A DNA stretch of 64,000 bases, taken from positions 62,001 through 126,000 of the IMG/VR virus record IMGVR_UViG_3300043409_000928; one strand, given 5' to 3'. Positions within the stretch are counted from its first letter, which is position 1, and every line of letters begins with the position of its first letter. The notes under the pieces are model-generated. The model worked only from the letters and a program-made list of their open reading frames with translations. It was not told the origin of the DNA and ran no database searches. The position numbers were made by a program, and so were the translations under genes. The DNA comes from a virus. This document shows, piece after piece, positions 16,121-26,425 of the stretch.

Positions 16121-16213
16121 GTGTTGTATTATACTTATGATTGCAGTCAAAGAGCAATAGCCAAATCAATCTATTTTTGTCATTTTGGGCAAATGCGTTT
16201 AAATTGGTGTTTT

Positions 16214-16221
16214 GGTAAATA
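16214..16221 (+). promoter_or_regulatory. Late-type promoter GGTAAATA
   Basis: The octamer lies 37 nt ahead of the fibre ATG at 16259, with an AAGGA Shine-Dalgarno between them. Confidence 0.7.
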
Positions 16222-16258
16222 TCTCAAAGCCACGACCCTGGCAAAAAGGAAAAATACA

Positions 16259-19200
16259 ATGTCAACTCGTAAAATTAATACCATCAAGGTAAACGATGTA
16301 ACACCAACCGACCACTTGGGACGGTTAGGTGAAATCACCTACAGAGACGGATACTTGTACTACCACGATGGTGTCACCCCAGGTGGTGAACTAATCAGTG
16401 GTGGCAGTGGTGGCGGAGGCGGACCTACAAGCTGGAGTAGCGTTACAGGCAAGCCCAGCTTTGCCACTGTTGCTACAAGCGGATCTTATGCTGACTTAAC
16501 TGGCAAACCAAGTATCCCAAGTAAAGTAAGCGACTTAACAAACGACAGTGGGTTTATTACCAGTGTTGCCTGGACGGATGTCTCTGACAAGCCAGCATTG
16601 TTCTCAGGTGCCTACACAGACTTAACTGGAAAACCAGCATTGTTCAGTGGCGACTACGATGACTTGACCAACAAGCCAACATTGACCACGGGACCTGCTG
16701 GTAATGATGGCGCCGCAGGCGCACAGGGACCACAAGGCGAACCAGGAGCCGCAGGCGCACAGGGACCTGCTGGTAATGATGGCGCCGCAGGCGCACAGGG
16801 ACCACAAGGCGAACCAGGAGCCGCAGGCGCACAGGGACCTGCTGGTAATGATGGCGCAGCCGGAGATCCAGGAGTAGGTGTACCGACAGGTGGTACAGTA
16901 GGACAAGTTCTTGCTAAAATAGACAGCACTGATTATAGCACAGAGTGGGTAACACCCGCTAGCGGCAGTGGCCCAACAAACGAAATTACTAACACAAGTC
17001 CAGAAGGCTCTATATATTCTGTTAGCGTAGGTACTGATGGTGTTGTTACTATGACAACTGCTCGTGGTGGCATTGAGTTCGGTGCCATGCCAGAAGTTGG
17101 CGGACCTTCACACTTCCACATCATGCGTCCAGCGGGACAAAATTCGTCAACTGATTTGTACTTTGGTGATGACTACAACTATGTTAAGATGCCAGGACTT
17201 TATGGATCAAATCCAACTACACAACAAGGTGTTGAAATTGGTTCCAGCATCAACGAAGGCACAGTCAGCGTTTGGAAGTTTGGCACAGATGGTACTACCA
17301 CATTCCCAACGCTAACAGTACCTATCAGCGACAATGCTAATCCAAGTGGCACTGGGCAAACTATAAAGTTCAGCGACTCCTCACAGCAGGCCATCATATT
17401 TGGACCAGCATCAACATCAGAAACTAATTCCGCTCAACGTATTATTATACAAGGTGCACCTGGATATACGGGAACTGGTGGCGAAGGTGGCGATGTTTAC
17501 TTGTGGGCTGGACCGGGCGGTGACACAGATGGTAATGGCGGTGATATCAAAGTCCGTGGTGGCTATGGCAATGGCACTGGTGGCGGTGGATACCTAAACT
17601 TCCAAGCAGGCGATAGTGCCACTGGTCAGGGCGGATACATCAATATTGAAAGCGGGGAATCTGGAACCCAGGGCCAGGGTGGTGATATTGATATTCGGGC
17701 TCGTAGTGGTGGAGACATTGATATCCGTGCTGATGGTGGCGGTGAAATAACACTACTCACACAGTCAGTAGGTGGAAATGAACACAATTGGCAGTTTGGC
17801 AACAGTGGTTCATTAACATTGCCTGGTGGTGGTATAATCACAGATAGTGTTCAAACTGTGACCATAAGTGGTGCTGGAACCTCAGAGGTGAATCAAACAT
17901 ACAACATAGTCTCCAATGGAGTGTATGTTGGGCAAACTGATAGTGCTTACCAAATTGACTACCCGGAGGCACCGTCTACCACATACAAACTACGCATCAA
18001 CACTGATGCCGGAGGGTTTTATGAATCTGAGGATCTTATCACCTGGACTATTGTGGCCGGTGCAGGTGGTGGTACAACACCTGTCCCTACTGGTGTCATA
18101 GTTCCTCAACGCATCACGGTCACTGTTGACTCAAGCAGTTGGAAGTTTGGCGCAGATGGTGATCTAGTATTACCCGCAGGCAAAACAATTAGAGACACAA
18201 GTGGCATAGATTTATTGGCCGACGACACAACATTATTAGAACCATACAAGGGCTTTAGAGCGCACTATGGTACCATGTACAATGGCACGGATGATGAAAA
18301 CGGTCCCATCAACAAACTGGTAATTTACAAATCCACAGCGTCACCTAGCAGTGCCATTGACACCAGCACTGAAAGTGATGACTTTCGAGTAACAGGCTTG
18401 ACCGGCAGTGATGTTGTGGCCATGTTGGTTGTTGTCAGTGATGGCACTGATTTTGAAATACAAACTCCCACTGCAACACTAAAGACATTTGTAGAAAAGA
18501 TCATTGATGAAGTTATCTTAGACGAAGGAGTCGAAGGTGATGTAAACACCGTGTCAGCAATGAGAACAGCATTCTACGCTAACTTCAGTAACTTTAACAC
18601 AGTGATTCCCAATGTAAAAGTTGACCTTGCGTTCTTCACTGTCAATAATCAGTTCAACATCAGTCCTCTATTTACTACAGGAGAAGGTGCAACATTTAGC
18701 GGCATAAGCTATAACATGGTCAACGACACGCTGGACTTGGGTAATTGGGGTCAATCAAATCCAGGTACACACGAAGTAGGTGACGTATATGTGATTCTTG
18801 GTAATACAATTCAAGATGCCAACAGTAATTTTCTTTTAACACCAGACAACGATGTTACTGTAACAATTACTGGTGTTAGTGGCGGCGCAATTCAAACTTA
18901 TACTGTAACAGGTACATTGCCTAGACCAGCAGAAATATGGCCAAGCACAAGTATCAGTGACGGTGGCGATGATGAATACGATGGTGCTAATGCTATTCAC
19001 ACCAACTTGGCCACAGAAATTAGTTACCGTGGCGGTGATGTTTACATTGAAGCAGATGAGTTTAACAGCAACGGCGAATCCACTTATGTTGTAACTTATC
19101 AAGCAGGTATTTTTGGTATATTTGCCACAGGCTGTGACATCAGCACTATAGGCACCAGCGGGGAGGGCGGCTATGGCAACGACAGCAGTAGTAGTGGATT

Positions 19201-20953
19201 TGACGGTGATGGCATTGCTGTCACTGGTAGCTTATATGGCGACAGCGAAAACGCAGTCGACATTGGTGACTTTGTGTTTACTAATTCCACACTTACTGCC
19301 ACAGGCAACGGTGGCGACATGTTCATCAAAGCAGGGGACGATCTGTGGCTGGATGCACTACAAGATGATGTTCATATTCGTGCCAGCGGTGATGTTAGAA
19401 TCAAAGTTGGCTATGATTTTGCCGAGGATACAGCACAATCTGAGTGGCAATTTGACACCGCTGGTTACATCTACTTTCCAGACGGTAGCCAACAAGGAAC
19501 TGCTTATACTGGTGACTATGATGATTTAACTAACAAACCAACTATACCAACCAGCTTCAGTAGTTTAGTCAACGGTTCTTTCACTGCAAGCCTTGGCACA
19601 GACGGCGTACTAACACTACCCGAAGGTGGCACTATAGATAACACACCAACAATCGTTACTGTTACAGTAGACCAGTTAACTTCTATCACAGCCTGGACTG
19701 GAACTTTGGTTTTTACTAGAGTCAGTGACATTTTATATCAAGTATTACCAAGTGGACCAACTATGGAACTGGTTGTCGATACTTGGAGACTGAGGTTTCA
19801 AACTGGTACATGGTACGAATCAACAGACCTTATAAATTGGGGAAATGTTGCCGGTTCATCACCTGCACCGGTTGGTACTCTGGAGATATTGGAGACAATG
19901 AACCTAACAGTGGATAGTAATGAATGGATCTTAGATAATAATGGCACATTAACATTGCCCTCAGGTGGCACTATCTCGGAAGGCGGTGGATTTACTGGTG
20001 CTATTCGACTAACGCCTGCAGGTGGCTCCAACGAATATCAAGCATTGGTAATTTATCCAACTGGCACAGGAGATGGTGATCACATACACTTGACCGCAGG
20101 TGGTGGCACCACTGAACTGTATCTTGGCAGTGACAGCCACTTTGTCAAGTTGGCAAATGATGGCGCTGTAGTAATACAGGCCAATGATGGCGTATCTAGT
20201 AATCAACAATGGCTGTTTGACACAGCTGGTAAACTACAACTACCAGCAGGTGGTGATATTGTTGACAGCACGGGCACAACAGTATTAGGTAGTGGAACTA
20301 CATTGCCCGCAAATGCCAGTGGTTATTTGGTCAACGATGGTGCTGGTGCGTTGTCCTGGGCCGCGGGTGATGGCACATTCAGTGGCGCTTACGCAGATCT
20401 AACTGGCAAGCCAACATTGTTTGATGGTGCATACAGTAGTTTAACTGGCACACCAGCATTGTTCTCAGGTGTTTATGCTGACTTGACTAGCAAGCCAACA
20501 TTGTTTGATGGCGACTACAATAGTTTAACCAACAAGCCAACCATCAGAATAGCTGTGGCAACTGGCAGTGGTCCTGGTGGCAACTTGCAAGCAGATTCAC
20601 TGGCCTTGGCTGGTCTTAACCCCACCGAAAACATACCATCAACTTGGGGTGGCGACCTAATACTTCAAGGTGGTGTAGGTGGCGCCAATGGTGACTTGTA
20701 TGGTGAAGTTAGAATCAAAAGCGGTACAATTGGTGCAAATTATGAATGGCACTTTACTACTGATAAGAAAATTAAATTACCAGCAGGTGGCGACATTGTC
20801 AACAGCACTGGTACCAGTGTAATGGGTGGTAGTGGTAGTTATGCTCCAGCAAATGCCGGTAACTGGGCAGGTACTGCTCCTACTACAATAGCCGAAGCAT
20901 TGGATCGAATAGCTGCCAAGCTTGCGTCTTCGGGTAGTGCTAACATGCCTTAA
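16259..20953 (+). CDS. Large collagen-like tail fibre / virion adhesin
   Basis: A 1,564-residue protein. It starts with a short attachment-like domain ([20 protein letters not shown]) and repeats of the '[19 protein letters not shown]' type. Collagen-like Gly-x-x triplets follow at about residues 145-205, encoded by a 72-bp unit repeated twice perfectly plus a partial third. Long beta-rich repeats with 'WKFGxDGxLxLPxG' phrases follow, and the C-terminal end resembles the beginning. It is a trimeric fibre by analogy. The frame is open back to 15965, but the ATG at 16259 with AAGGA and an upstream late promoter is the real start. It is divergent from gp32 and ends at a bidirectional terminator. 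Confidence 0.85.
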   Translation: MSTRKINTIKVNDVTPTDHLGRLGEITYRDGYLYYHDGVTPGGELISGGSGGGGGPTSWSSVTGKPSFATVATSGSYADLTGKPSIPSKVSDLTNDSGFITSVAWTDVSDKPALFSGAYTDLTGKPALFSGDYDDLTNKPTLTTGPAGNDGAAGAQGPQGEPGAAGAQGPAGNDGAAGAQGPQGEPGAAGAQGPAGNDGAAGDPGVGVPTGGTVGQVLAKIDSTDYSTEWVTPASGSGPTNEITNTSPEGSIYSVSVGTDGVVTMTTARGGIEFGAMPEVGGPSHFHIMRPAGQNSSTDLYFGDDYNYVKMPGLYGSNPTTQQGVEIGSSINEGTVSVWKFGTDGTTTFPTLTVPISDNANPSGTGQTIKFSDSSQQAIIFGPASTSETNSAQRIIIQGAPGYTGTGGEGGDVYLWAGPGGDTDGNGGDIKVRGGYGNGTGGGGYLNFQAGDSATGQGGYINIESGESGTQGQGGDIDIRARSGGDIDIRADGGGEITLLTQSVGGNEHNWQFGNSGSLTLPGGGIITDSVQTVTISGAGTSEVNQTYNIVSNGVYVGQTDSAYQIDYPEAPSTTYKLRINTDAGGFYESEDLITWTIVAGAGGGTTPVPTGVIVPQRITVTVDSSSWKFGADGDLVLPAGKTIRDTSGIDLLADDTTLLEPYKGFRAHYGTMYNGTDDENGPINKLVIYKSTASPSSAIDTSTESDDFRVTGLTGSDVVAMLVVVSDGTDFEIQTPTATLKTFVEKIIDEVILDEGVEGDVNTVSAMRTAFYANFSNFNTVIPNVKVDLAFFTVNNQFNISPLFTTGEGATFSGISYNMVNDTLDLGNWGQSNPGTHEVGDVYVILGNTIQDANSNFLLTPDNDVTVTITGVSGGAIQTYTVTGTLPRPAEIWPSTSISDGGDDEYDGANAIHTNLATEISYRGGDVYIEADEFNSNGESTYVVTYQAGIFGIFATGCDISTIGTSGEGGYGNDSSSSGFDGDGIAVTGSLYGDSENAVDIGDFVFTNSTLTATGNGGDMFIKAGDDLWLDALQDDVHIRASGDVRIKVGYDFAEDTAQSEWQFDTAGYIYFPDGSQQGTAYTGDYDDLTNKPTIPTSFSSLVNGSFTASLGTDGVLTLPEGGTIDNTPTIVTVTVDQLTSITAWTGTLVFTRVSDILYQVLPSGPTMELVVDTWRLRFQTGTWYESTDLINWGNVAGSSPAPVGTLEILETMNLTVDSNEWILDNNGTLTLPSGGTISEGGGFTGAIRLTPAGGSNEYQALVIYPTGTGDGDHIHLTAGGGTTELYLGSDSHFVKLANDGAVVIQANDGVSSNQQWLFDTAGKLQLPAGGDIVDSTGTTVLGSGTTLPANASGYLVNDGAGALSWAAGDGTFSGAYADLTGKPTLFDGAYSSLTGTPALFSGVYADLTSKPTLFDGDYNSLTNKPTIRIAVATGSGPGGNLQADSLALAGLNPTENIPSTWGGDLILQGGVGGANGDLYGEVRIKSGTIGANYEWHFTTDKKIKLPAGGDIVNSTGTSVMGGSGSYAPANAGNWAGTAPTTIAEALDRIAAKLASSGSANMP
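16691..16864 (+). repeat. 72-bp tandem repeat encoding collagen-like triplets
   Basis: Copies start at 16691, 16763 and 16835. The first two are identical in sequence and the third is truncated after about 30 bp. Each full unit encodes 24 residues (eight Gly-x-x triplets). Confidence 0.9.
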
Positions 20954-20959
20954 AACAGA

Positions 20960-20985
20960 AAAGCCCCGCAAGGGGCTTTTTCTTT
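20960..20985. terminator. Bidirectional rho-independent terminator
   Basis: Stem AAAGCCCC/GGGGCTTT with loop GCAA is followed by TTTCTTT on the plus strand and by TTCTGTTTT on the minus strand. It separates the converging fibre gene (+) and the 283-residue gene (-). Confidence 0.9.
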
Positions 20986-21000
20986 GGAAGTTAAATTGAA

Positions 21001-21852
21001 TTAACCCAGTAACTTGTTTAGTGCGTTGTCTAATTCTGCTACTGCTTCGCTGACCAGGCTATTGTCAACTGTATCTGTATTTGGTAAAGCGTATTCGTTG
21101 ATGTCGGTTAGGTCACCTGTGCGAGCGGCTCTCTCCATCATTCTGCGAAGCATTATTACTTCGTTTCTACCTCGTTCACGAATTTGATTTACTTGTGCGG
21201 TTTCGCCAAGCTTTTTAGACCAGCGTAACAATTCCATAATTTCTTTACGGCGTCTGCTGATCTCAAGAATCTTTTCACCTGCATTGTCCCACGGCTTGCC
21301 ACCTGACTCAACATGCAATGCCATTACTCTGGCGCCCAGTAAATGATTGAATGGGAAACGAAAACGCTCTCCATCTTTTTCAATAAACAGGGCCTTGATG
21401 TTACGGCTACGGGCTCCAGGCTTTTCTTCAGTTACACTTTTAGAGTGTGCCAATCTAACCTGTGTGCCACCCAATGGATGATAGCTAATTTTTAAACTGT
21501 TGCGACTTTCTATTACTTTTTCAGTTCTGTGACTCAATTGCTTGGGCTTGATTTCGCCGTCATAACTGCGGATAGTTGTACCGTACAAATATCTACGGGC
21601 TATAGCTTGTATTCTTGGTTTAAAATCTTCTTCTAACCAATCGGTATCAGTTTTAATAGGATCGTACCAAATTTCAATATCGGTATTCTCGTGATTGATA
21701 AAAACCATTACGCCCAATTTTGGCAAATAGTTATATACAGCGTCGTCTTGTTTTAAGGTGCTGTTACCATCTTCATCCTGAAAATTAGCATCGTGGCTAA
21801 CTCCTGCTACACTGGCAGATACTTCCCTGGCTAAGTCTTCTTTTGTTGACAT
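21001..21852 (-). CDS. Putative structural or packaging-associated protein downstream of terminase
   Basis: A 283-residue protein. The first half is a beta-rich domain with KLGVMVFINHENTDIEIWYDPIK and PRIQAIARRYLYG. The second half is charged and helical. I do not recognise the family with certainty. The start at 21852 is chosen because a late-type octamer GGTAAATA lies exactly 5 nt upstream, immediately after the terminase stop at 21866. The in-frame extension to 21915 would run through that promoter and into gp17. A virion or packaging role is inferred from the late promoter and neighbours only. Confidence 0.6.
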   Translation of the reverse strand: MSTKEDLAREVSASVAGVSHDANFQDEDGNSTLKQDDAVYNYLPKLGVMVFINHENTDIEIWYDPIKTDTDWLEEDFKPRIQAIARRYLYGTTIRSYDGEIKPKQLSHRTEKVIESRNSLKISYHPLGGTQVRLAHSKSVTEEKPGARSRNIKALFIEKDGERFRFPFNHLLGARVMALHVESGGKPWDNAGEKILEISRRRKEIMELLRWSKKLGETAQVNQIRERGRNEVIMLRRMMERAARTGDLTDINEYALPNTDTVDNSLVSEAVAELDNALNKLLG

Positions 21853-21857
21853 AAATG

Positions 21858-21865
21858 TATTTACC
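21858..21865 (-). promoter_or_regulatory. Late-type promoter abutting an ATG (leaderless)
   Basis: GGTAAATA on the minus strand lies between the gp17 stop and the ATG at 21852, with a 5-nt gap to the ATG. The arrangement matches 3255-3262. Confidence 0.6.
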
Positions 21866-23422
21866 TTATAAGAAGCCAATTGGCATAGGGCGCAGTATTT
21901 CTTCTGTCCCTGCATTAATAAGTCGATCGTATGTTTTAGCGTCCCAAGTCATAATAACTTCTACCATACGCAATACCAGTATAGTTGCCATTACCAAGTC
22001 ATCTGTTTCGCCATCTTTAGCGGCAAAACTTGCTCCGCGGGCAATAAAGTTCTTAAGTTCTCGTAGCAAGTTATGACTATAAATTGTCATCTTATCACTT
22101 TCTACATAATTCTTTAGTCGCATACATGCTGATATTTTTGTTTTGTGAGTAGTAGCAAAGCCGCGGCGCCCCTTGCTTTGTCCTGCTCTGCGTACTTCTT
22201 GCACAAATGTACCAGAAATATTTTGTTCTCCATACTCCCTTACACTAATAAGTGCCGCTTCACCAATTGTGTTGTTTTCTACTGACCAATATAATTCTGC
22301 ACTATTCCCAGTTTCTTCTTTTAGCCAATTTAAAATGGCAACAAGTGTACGCAATTGCCCTTGAATGTCGGTTTTATTATGTTGCCATTCAGCTATTTGT
22401 TCTAGTTCAGGTAGTTTGAATACTTGAATGGCCGCTGGGTCGCTACCTGTGCCCAAACTAGGATCCCAACCAATTACATACGCACCTTGCGGTTGTGGAT
22501 ATTTGAAAATTCTAACTTGTCCCAGCTTGCCACTGGGTTCTTTGCTTTCCATTGTGATTAACTTCATTGAGTTAACCAGTGTTTCGTCTGCAATGATAAA
22601 TTCACATTCGTGTTCGCGCAAGAAACGTTCTTCACCAATTTTAACACGTTCAGTTGCGGCCCAAGCCTCATCGCGATCAGGATGCGAGTTCCAAATAAAT
22701 TTAATGCTGGCAAATCCATTACGACCCAGTCCGGTGGCATTTGGATTACCATATGCATCAGTTTTCTTGGTAGCGTCTTTCCAAATACGTGCAAATTGGT
22801 CATCGTCTTGATTAGGTGTACTAGTAATAATACACTTACCACCTGTACTCAATGTAGGACTGATTGAAGTCCAGAACTCACTGGCTATGCGTGGTTTAAC
22901 GAATGCAAACTCATCGCAATAAATCAATGACAGTGACATACCACGTGCTGTTGTTTCTGTTGTTGTGGTTGATACAATACGACTACCATTGTCAAAGTCA
23001 ATACTACCTTTGTTGTAGCTTGTTGCACCAGCTTTTAAAAATGTTGGAAGTGTTTCGTATGTATAGCGAACCCTTTGCATAATCTCTTGTGCACCGGCAA
23101 ATTTATGGGCCGCAATAAGAATAGTTTGATCTGCCATAAACATTGCTCGCCAAACTAGGTAAGCGGCCGCACATGCAGTCTTGCCCATCTGTCGTCCTAA
23201 CATGTTGATGCTGTAACGATTGTTGTGATAACAATCAATCAGTTCACGTTGATAATCAAACAGCTTGAATTGAACTTTACCTCTGGTTGGATGTTGCACC
23301 CAGCAGTACGTGTCGATAAAGTATATAGGATCTTGAGCGCACAAGGCAAGTTCACGGACATTATCGTCCGTGAACTTTTCTACCTTGAATGGAGCCTTTA
23401 CAAAAGTATTCTCAAGTGCCAT
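21866..23422 (-). CDS. 17: Terminase large subunit gp17
   Basis: A 518-residue packaging ATPase-nuclease. The N-terminal ATPase has Walker A GRQMGKT (residues 76-82) and Walker B SLIYCDEFAF (DE at 170-171), with coupling motif ITSTPN. The C-terminal RNase-H-like nuclease domain begins around VIGWDPSLGTGSD with its first catalytic aspartate, and later has SVENNTIGEA and DDLVMA. It cuts concatemeric DNA and pumps it into the prohead through the gp20 portal. T4 gp17 has 610 residues. It lies 15 nt after the upstream acidic-protein gene in a packaging cluster that also holds gp16. Confidence 0.95.
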   Translation of the reverse strand: MALENTFVKAPFKVEKFTDDNVRELALCAQDPIYFIDTYCWVQHPTRGKVQFKLFDYQRELIDCYHNNRYSINMLGRQMGKTACAAAYLVWRAMFMADQTILIAAHKFAGAQEIMQRVRYTYETLPTFLKAGATSYNKGSIDFDNGSRIVSTTTTETTARGMSLSLIYCDEFAFVKPRIASEFWTSISPTLSTGGKCIITSTPNQDDDQFARIWKDATKKTDAYGNPNATGLGRNGFASIKFIWNSHPDRDEAWAATERVKIGEERFLREHECEFIIADETLVNSMKLITMESKEPSGKLGQVRIFKYPQPQGAYVIGWDPSLGTGSDPAAIQVFKLPELEQIAEWQHNKTDIQGQLRTLVAILNWLKEETGNSAELYWSVENNTIGEAALISVREYGEQNISGTFVQEVRRAGQSKGRRGFATTHKTKISACMRLKNYVESDKMTIYSHNLLRELKNFIARGASFAAKDGETDDLVMATILVLRMVEVIMTWDAKTYDRLINAGTEEILRPMPIGFL

Positions 23423-23437
23423 TGCTGGCCTCCAATC

Positions 23438-24820
23438 TTACTTTTTACGAGCGATGTTTTCAGAAACAAACTTTCTGTATTCACCCATTGCAGTTTCAAA
23501 CTGTTCTTCAACTGTAACTGTGTGAGTACCATCACCCATTGGGTTTTCACCTTGACCGTTAGCACGGTTTGCGCCAAAGTCTTTACGGCCTGCAGCCTGG
23601 CCACGAGCCGATGGCAAGTTGTCAAACAACTTTGGCTCTGGCATACTTGTACCTTCGGGGCTGTTTGCAAGTTTGCCTTCTGCAATTCCTGCAAGAGCTA
23701 AAATACGACTGTATTCTTGCTGACCTTCATATACACCTTGGCCATATATATTGTTTGATATTGCTGGTGCGTCTTCTTTGACTTCTTTGTCTTTGTCTGC
23801 CCAATCAGGAATGCCATCACCATCTTCGTCAGGCTTCTTGTTGTCGTCTTTCTTTTCGGCTTTGTCGTCTGACTTTTTGCCACCTTTGGCAGCAATCATT
23901 TTTGCAAATGCGGCCTTTTGTGCGGCGCTTTGTGCTTCGTTGGTAACGCCAGCAAGTTGAAGGATACGAGCAGATTCGCCAGACGATTCATGTAAACTAT
24001 CAAATGCCAGTTCGTTTGCAAGTTCACCGTGCTGATCATTGAGTTCATCCATTTCATCATCACTTAGGTCTGTGCCGTCAGTGAACGAAGCTTGGCTGAT
24101 GTATGCATCACTAAAATCTGGATAGTCTCTGGAATCCACACCATCAACTTGAAGACTGGCTCTGTCAACTTCTTTGCCAGAAATCATAATGCCTGATGCT
24201 TCGTTAACATAACCAGATTCTTTAACTTCTTCTTCTTCTTCTTTTTCAGGAACTGCACCTGCTGGAACTGGTGTGTCGTCTTCGTGGTCGTCTTCTGATC
24301 CACCATAATTGCCCGGCCCTGCTTTGTGAACTTGTCCTGTTGGAGTCTGTGTAACTGTTCCACCTTTGGAAGTTCTTGAAACATCACCAACTGCTTCGTG
24401 GGCAATTTTTTCTTCTTGCTCATCTTCGCCGCTGTTGGACATATCGGCTACATCACCACTGTTGGCCATTTCACCACTGTTACTCATATCACCGCTGTTG
24501 GCTCCAACATACATAACTTCTGGTTCGCTTGCACCAATTTCTGCGGCATGATCAGTTATGTCATGGTCGCCGTCACCGTCAACATCGCCCATTGGGGCTT
24601 CGCCACCTAACGTAATACCTGCTAAACGAAGAATGTTGCCAATTTCGTCTGCACTATCTGTCGTAACACTAATGTTCTTTCCTGGCATAGAAATTGTTAC
24701 TGACATTTGCTCGCCATTTCCATCTGAAGTCATTTCCTGACCCTCCATGTCATCCCAACATTCTTCTATGCCTTCTTTGGCTAATCGAATGCCTTCGTTT
24801 AATTTATTATTTGTTTTCAT
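23438..24820 (-). CDS. Acidic repeat protein with three LAG(I/V) motifs, putative head or core protein
   Basis: A 460-residue, strongly acidic, low-complexity protein. It contains three copies of an I-L-x-L-A-G-(I/V) motif (NILRLAGI, RILQLAGV, RILALAGI), the same motif as at the C-terminus of the gp22 scaffold (LRKLAGI). It also has a tandem 'M-x-NSG-(D/E)' repeat near residues 108-131 and two calcium-binding-like Asp/Gly stretches (DVDGDGDHD, DEDGDGIPDWADKD). This looks like a prohead core or internal head protein. No enzyme motif is present. It overlaps its upstream neighbour by one base. Confidence 0.55.
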   Translation of the reverse strand: MKTNNKLNEGIRLAKEGIEECWDDMEGQEMTSDGNGEQMSVTISMPGKNISVTTDSADEIGNILRLAGITLGGEAPMGDVDGDGDHDITDHAAEIGASEPEVMYVGANSGDMSNSGEMANSGDVADMSNSGEDEQEEKIAHEAVGDVSRTSKGGTVTQTPTGQVHKAGPGNYGGSEDDHEDDTPVPAGAVPEKEEEEEVKESGYVNEASGIMISGKEVDRASLQVDGVDSRDYPDFSDAYISQASFTDGTDLSDDEMDELNDQHGELANELAFDSLHESSGESARILQLAGVTNEAQSAAQKAAFAKMIAAKGGKKSDDKAEKKDDNKKPDEDGDGIPDWADKDKEVKEDAPAISNNIYGQGVYEGQQEYSRILALAGIAEGKLANSPEGTSMPEPKLFDNLPSARGQAAGRKDFGANRANGQGENPMGDGTHTVTVEEQFETAMGEYRKFVSENIARKK

Positions 24821-25434
24821 TACTTTGTTCCTTTAGTTTGCACTTTAGGATTCTTTACAGAACTTAAAGGACTCAGGCTAGTTTTTACTTCAAAGTCGGG
24901 TTTGCTTTCTTTAGCATCAGACTTGATGCCAGCCTTAACAATATTTGCTTTGGCATCTGCGCGACTCTTGTCAAGATCTTTTAACAAATTTTGTGTATGC
25001 TTATCCCCAAAACATTCTTCTGCTGAAACTGCATTTGCTTCTGCCGCTGTGTAGTCAGTGCCTGTAATGGCTTCTACTTGTTCTTTGGCTTCTGCTTCTA
25101 TTTGTTGTTCCACTGGCTCATCGCGCCCAAATACTTTTAATGTACCCTCGGATGCAAATAACAATGTACGAAGTTCTGATTCCAGTGTTGGCATGCTGAC
25201 TGGCAACCTTGTTACCACATCCATAATAACAATTTCATGTCCAGCATACTGTGAAAAGTCCATTGGCTGTGCTTGAAGCATTAGTTTTTCTGGACGACCT
25301 ACTTCCAGTGCGTCATATTTCTTCATATGTCGCTCTACTATTTCAAGTTGACTTTCAGTTGGCTGAAAAACCATCTTGATACGATAGCGATGTTCTCGCT
25401 GTAATTGATTAATGTACTCTAATAAAGTGGGCAT
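24820..25434 (-). CDS. Putative structural or packaging protein between gp16 and gp17
   Basis: A 204-residue protein. The first 75 residues (PTLLEYINQLQREHRYRIKMVF) look like a compact alpha/beta domain, and the rest is Lys/Ala/Glu-rich and probably helical or disordered. The family is not recognised. A late-type octamer AATAAATA lies upstream (25456-25463) with a GAGAGGA Shine-Dalgarno. It sits between the terminase subunit genes and overlaps the acidic LAG protein gene by one base, so the two are likely partners in head assembly. Confidence 0.5.
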   Translation of the reverse strand: MPTLLEYINQLQREHRYRIKMVFQPTESQLEIVERHMKKYDALEVGRPEKLMLQAQPMDFSQYAGHEIVIMDVVTRLPVSMPTLESELRTLLFASEGTLKVFGRDEPVEQQIEAEAKEQVEAITGTDYTAAEANAVSAEECFGDKHTQNLLKDLDKSRADAKANIVKAGIKSDAKESKPDFEVKTSLSPLSSVKNPKVQTKGTK

Positions 25435-25454
25435 AATTAAATCCTCTCATAAGA

Positions 25455-25961
25455 CTATTTATTGTTACCCGCACTCTTTAGGATGGCTTTGACAATGTCG
25501 TTACGATTTCCTGTAATACCTGCATCTGTAGCATCAATTACATTGTTCGAATCGTTACCTTTTTCGTTGTCCAGTCTTGCTTTACGCAATTGTAGTTCAA
25601 CCATTTTAAGTTTTTTGTCTATTTTTGCTGTTTTGGCGTCAACTGCTGTTTTAAGTAGCTGTGCCGCAACTTCAAATATTTTACCAGCATTCCTATCATC
25701 AACATTAAAACCCAAATCCATCAAGCGATCACTGTGCTCTTGTGCGAGATTGGCCAAAATGTCAAGCTCACGCTCAGCATTTGCCATATCTGTTACTGTT
25801 GGTAACGCCAAGTCAACACGATTTGCCATATCAATTGTAGCTATGGCAGTATCTAGTTCGCTCTGTATTTCTTCAGGTAGCTGAGAATCTTGAGTGTCTT
25901 GTTCGAGGTTAGCTTCATCAATCGGTGGGAAGCCAAAAACCTCTTCTAATTTTTTAGTCAT
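25455..25961 (-). CDS. 16: Terminase small subunit gp16
   Basis: A 168-residue protein with an acidic N-terminus, a central helical region (LDILANLAQEHSDRLMDLGF, then KIFEVAAQLLKTAVDAKTAKI) and a polar C-terminus. This is the arrangement of T4 gp16 (164 residues), whose central coiled coil forms rings that regulate gp17. Position between the head-completion gene and gp17 supports this. The ATG at 25961 follows a CAAATAGTC stretch that may be a degenerate late promoter. Confidence 0.8.
   Translation of the reverse strand: MTKKLEEVFGFPPIDEANLEQDTQDSQLPEEIQSELDTAIATIDMANRVDLALPTVTDMANAERELDILANLAQEHSDRLMDLGFNVDDRNAGKIFEVAAQLLKTAVDAKTAKIDKKLKMVELQLRKARLDNEKGNDSNNVIDATDAGITGNRNDIVKAILKSAGNNK
25456..25463 (-). 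promoter_or_regulatory. Late-type promoter AATAAATA
   Basis: It lies on the minus strand over the very end of the gp16 gene, about 21 nt upstream of the ATG at 25434. The following bases GTC match those after other late octamers here. Confidence 0.55.
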
Positions 25962-25975
25962 GCAATTACTTATGA

Positions 25976-26425
25976 CTATTTGCGTCGTTTCTTAGTCGGA
26001 TTGGCGTTGTTAAATATATCTTCTTCAGTTAGAACACGAAAAGTAGCACCCATGCGTTTGCACCATGCTCTTGCGGCTGTCCATTTAACCATATTAAGTA
26101 CTACTGCGGCCTTTTCTTGTTGACTACGAGCAAGTTCCATTACTGCTTGTGCCTTGGGTTTAATTTCTACTAACTCTGCTTTCCTGCCTGCAGGACCCTG
26201 ATACACTACAAAGAAGTCTGGCACATAAAATGTATCTTTACCAGTGAATGGATTACGATAAGGTATACGAACATTTTCGCTTGCCCAACTAACTACGCTA
26301 GGATGATTATCACAAAAGCGCATGAATGTCAATTCCCAGCCACTGCGATACTTTGGAGACCCGTTGCCCACATACTTTTCAGGGTGTAGTACTGTGTAGT
26401 TTCCTTGAGTGTAATTGTTTGCCAT
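25976..26425 (-). CDS. 4: Head completion protein gp4-like (nuclease-fold)
   Basis: A 149-residue protein. The opening (NYTVLHPEKYVGNGSPKYRSGWELTFMRFCDNHPSVVSWASENVRIPY, in short segments) and FYVPDFFV...AELVEIKPK match the gp4/gp50/gp65 head-completion family. The E ... PDF ... E-x-K layout is that of a PD-(D/E)xK (TnsA-like) nuclease fold. In T4 this protein is added after packaging and is needed to finish the head. Length equals T4 gp4 (150). It ends in a basic tail (PTKKRRK). Its ATG overlaps the 97-residue gene. Confidence 0.85.
   Translation of the reverse strand: MANNYTQGNYTVLHPEKYVGNGSPKYRSGWELTFMRFCDNHPSVVSWASENVRIPYRNPFTGKDTFYVPDFFVVYQGPAGRKAELVEIKPKAQAVMELARSQQEKAAVVLNMVKWTAARAWCKRMGATFRVLTEEDIFNNANPTKKRRK

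Noticed and set aside
16128-16152. Strong second gp32 promoter at TATAAT 16128
   Set aside because: A matching -35 at 16-18 nt is lacking; TTGACT lies only 11 nt away. Kept only as a possible minor start.
15965-16258. 98-residue N-terminal extension of the collagen-like fibre
   Set aside because: It runs antisense through the start of gp32 and over the late promoter; ATG 16259 has AAGGA and matches known fibre starts.
16622-16929. Several minus-strand frames opposite the collagen repeat
   Set aside because: They mirror the 72-bp repeat and are compositionally Cys/Ala/Gly or Arg/Leu runs; no ribosome-binding site, and fully inside the fibre gene.
25547-25562. GTTCGAATC-like T-arm motif suggesting a tRNA
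   Set aside because: It lies within the gp16 coding sequence and lacks matching acceptor and anticodon stems.
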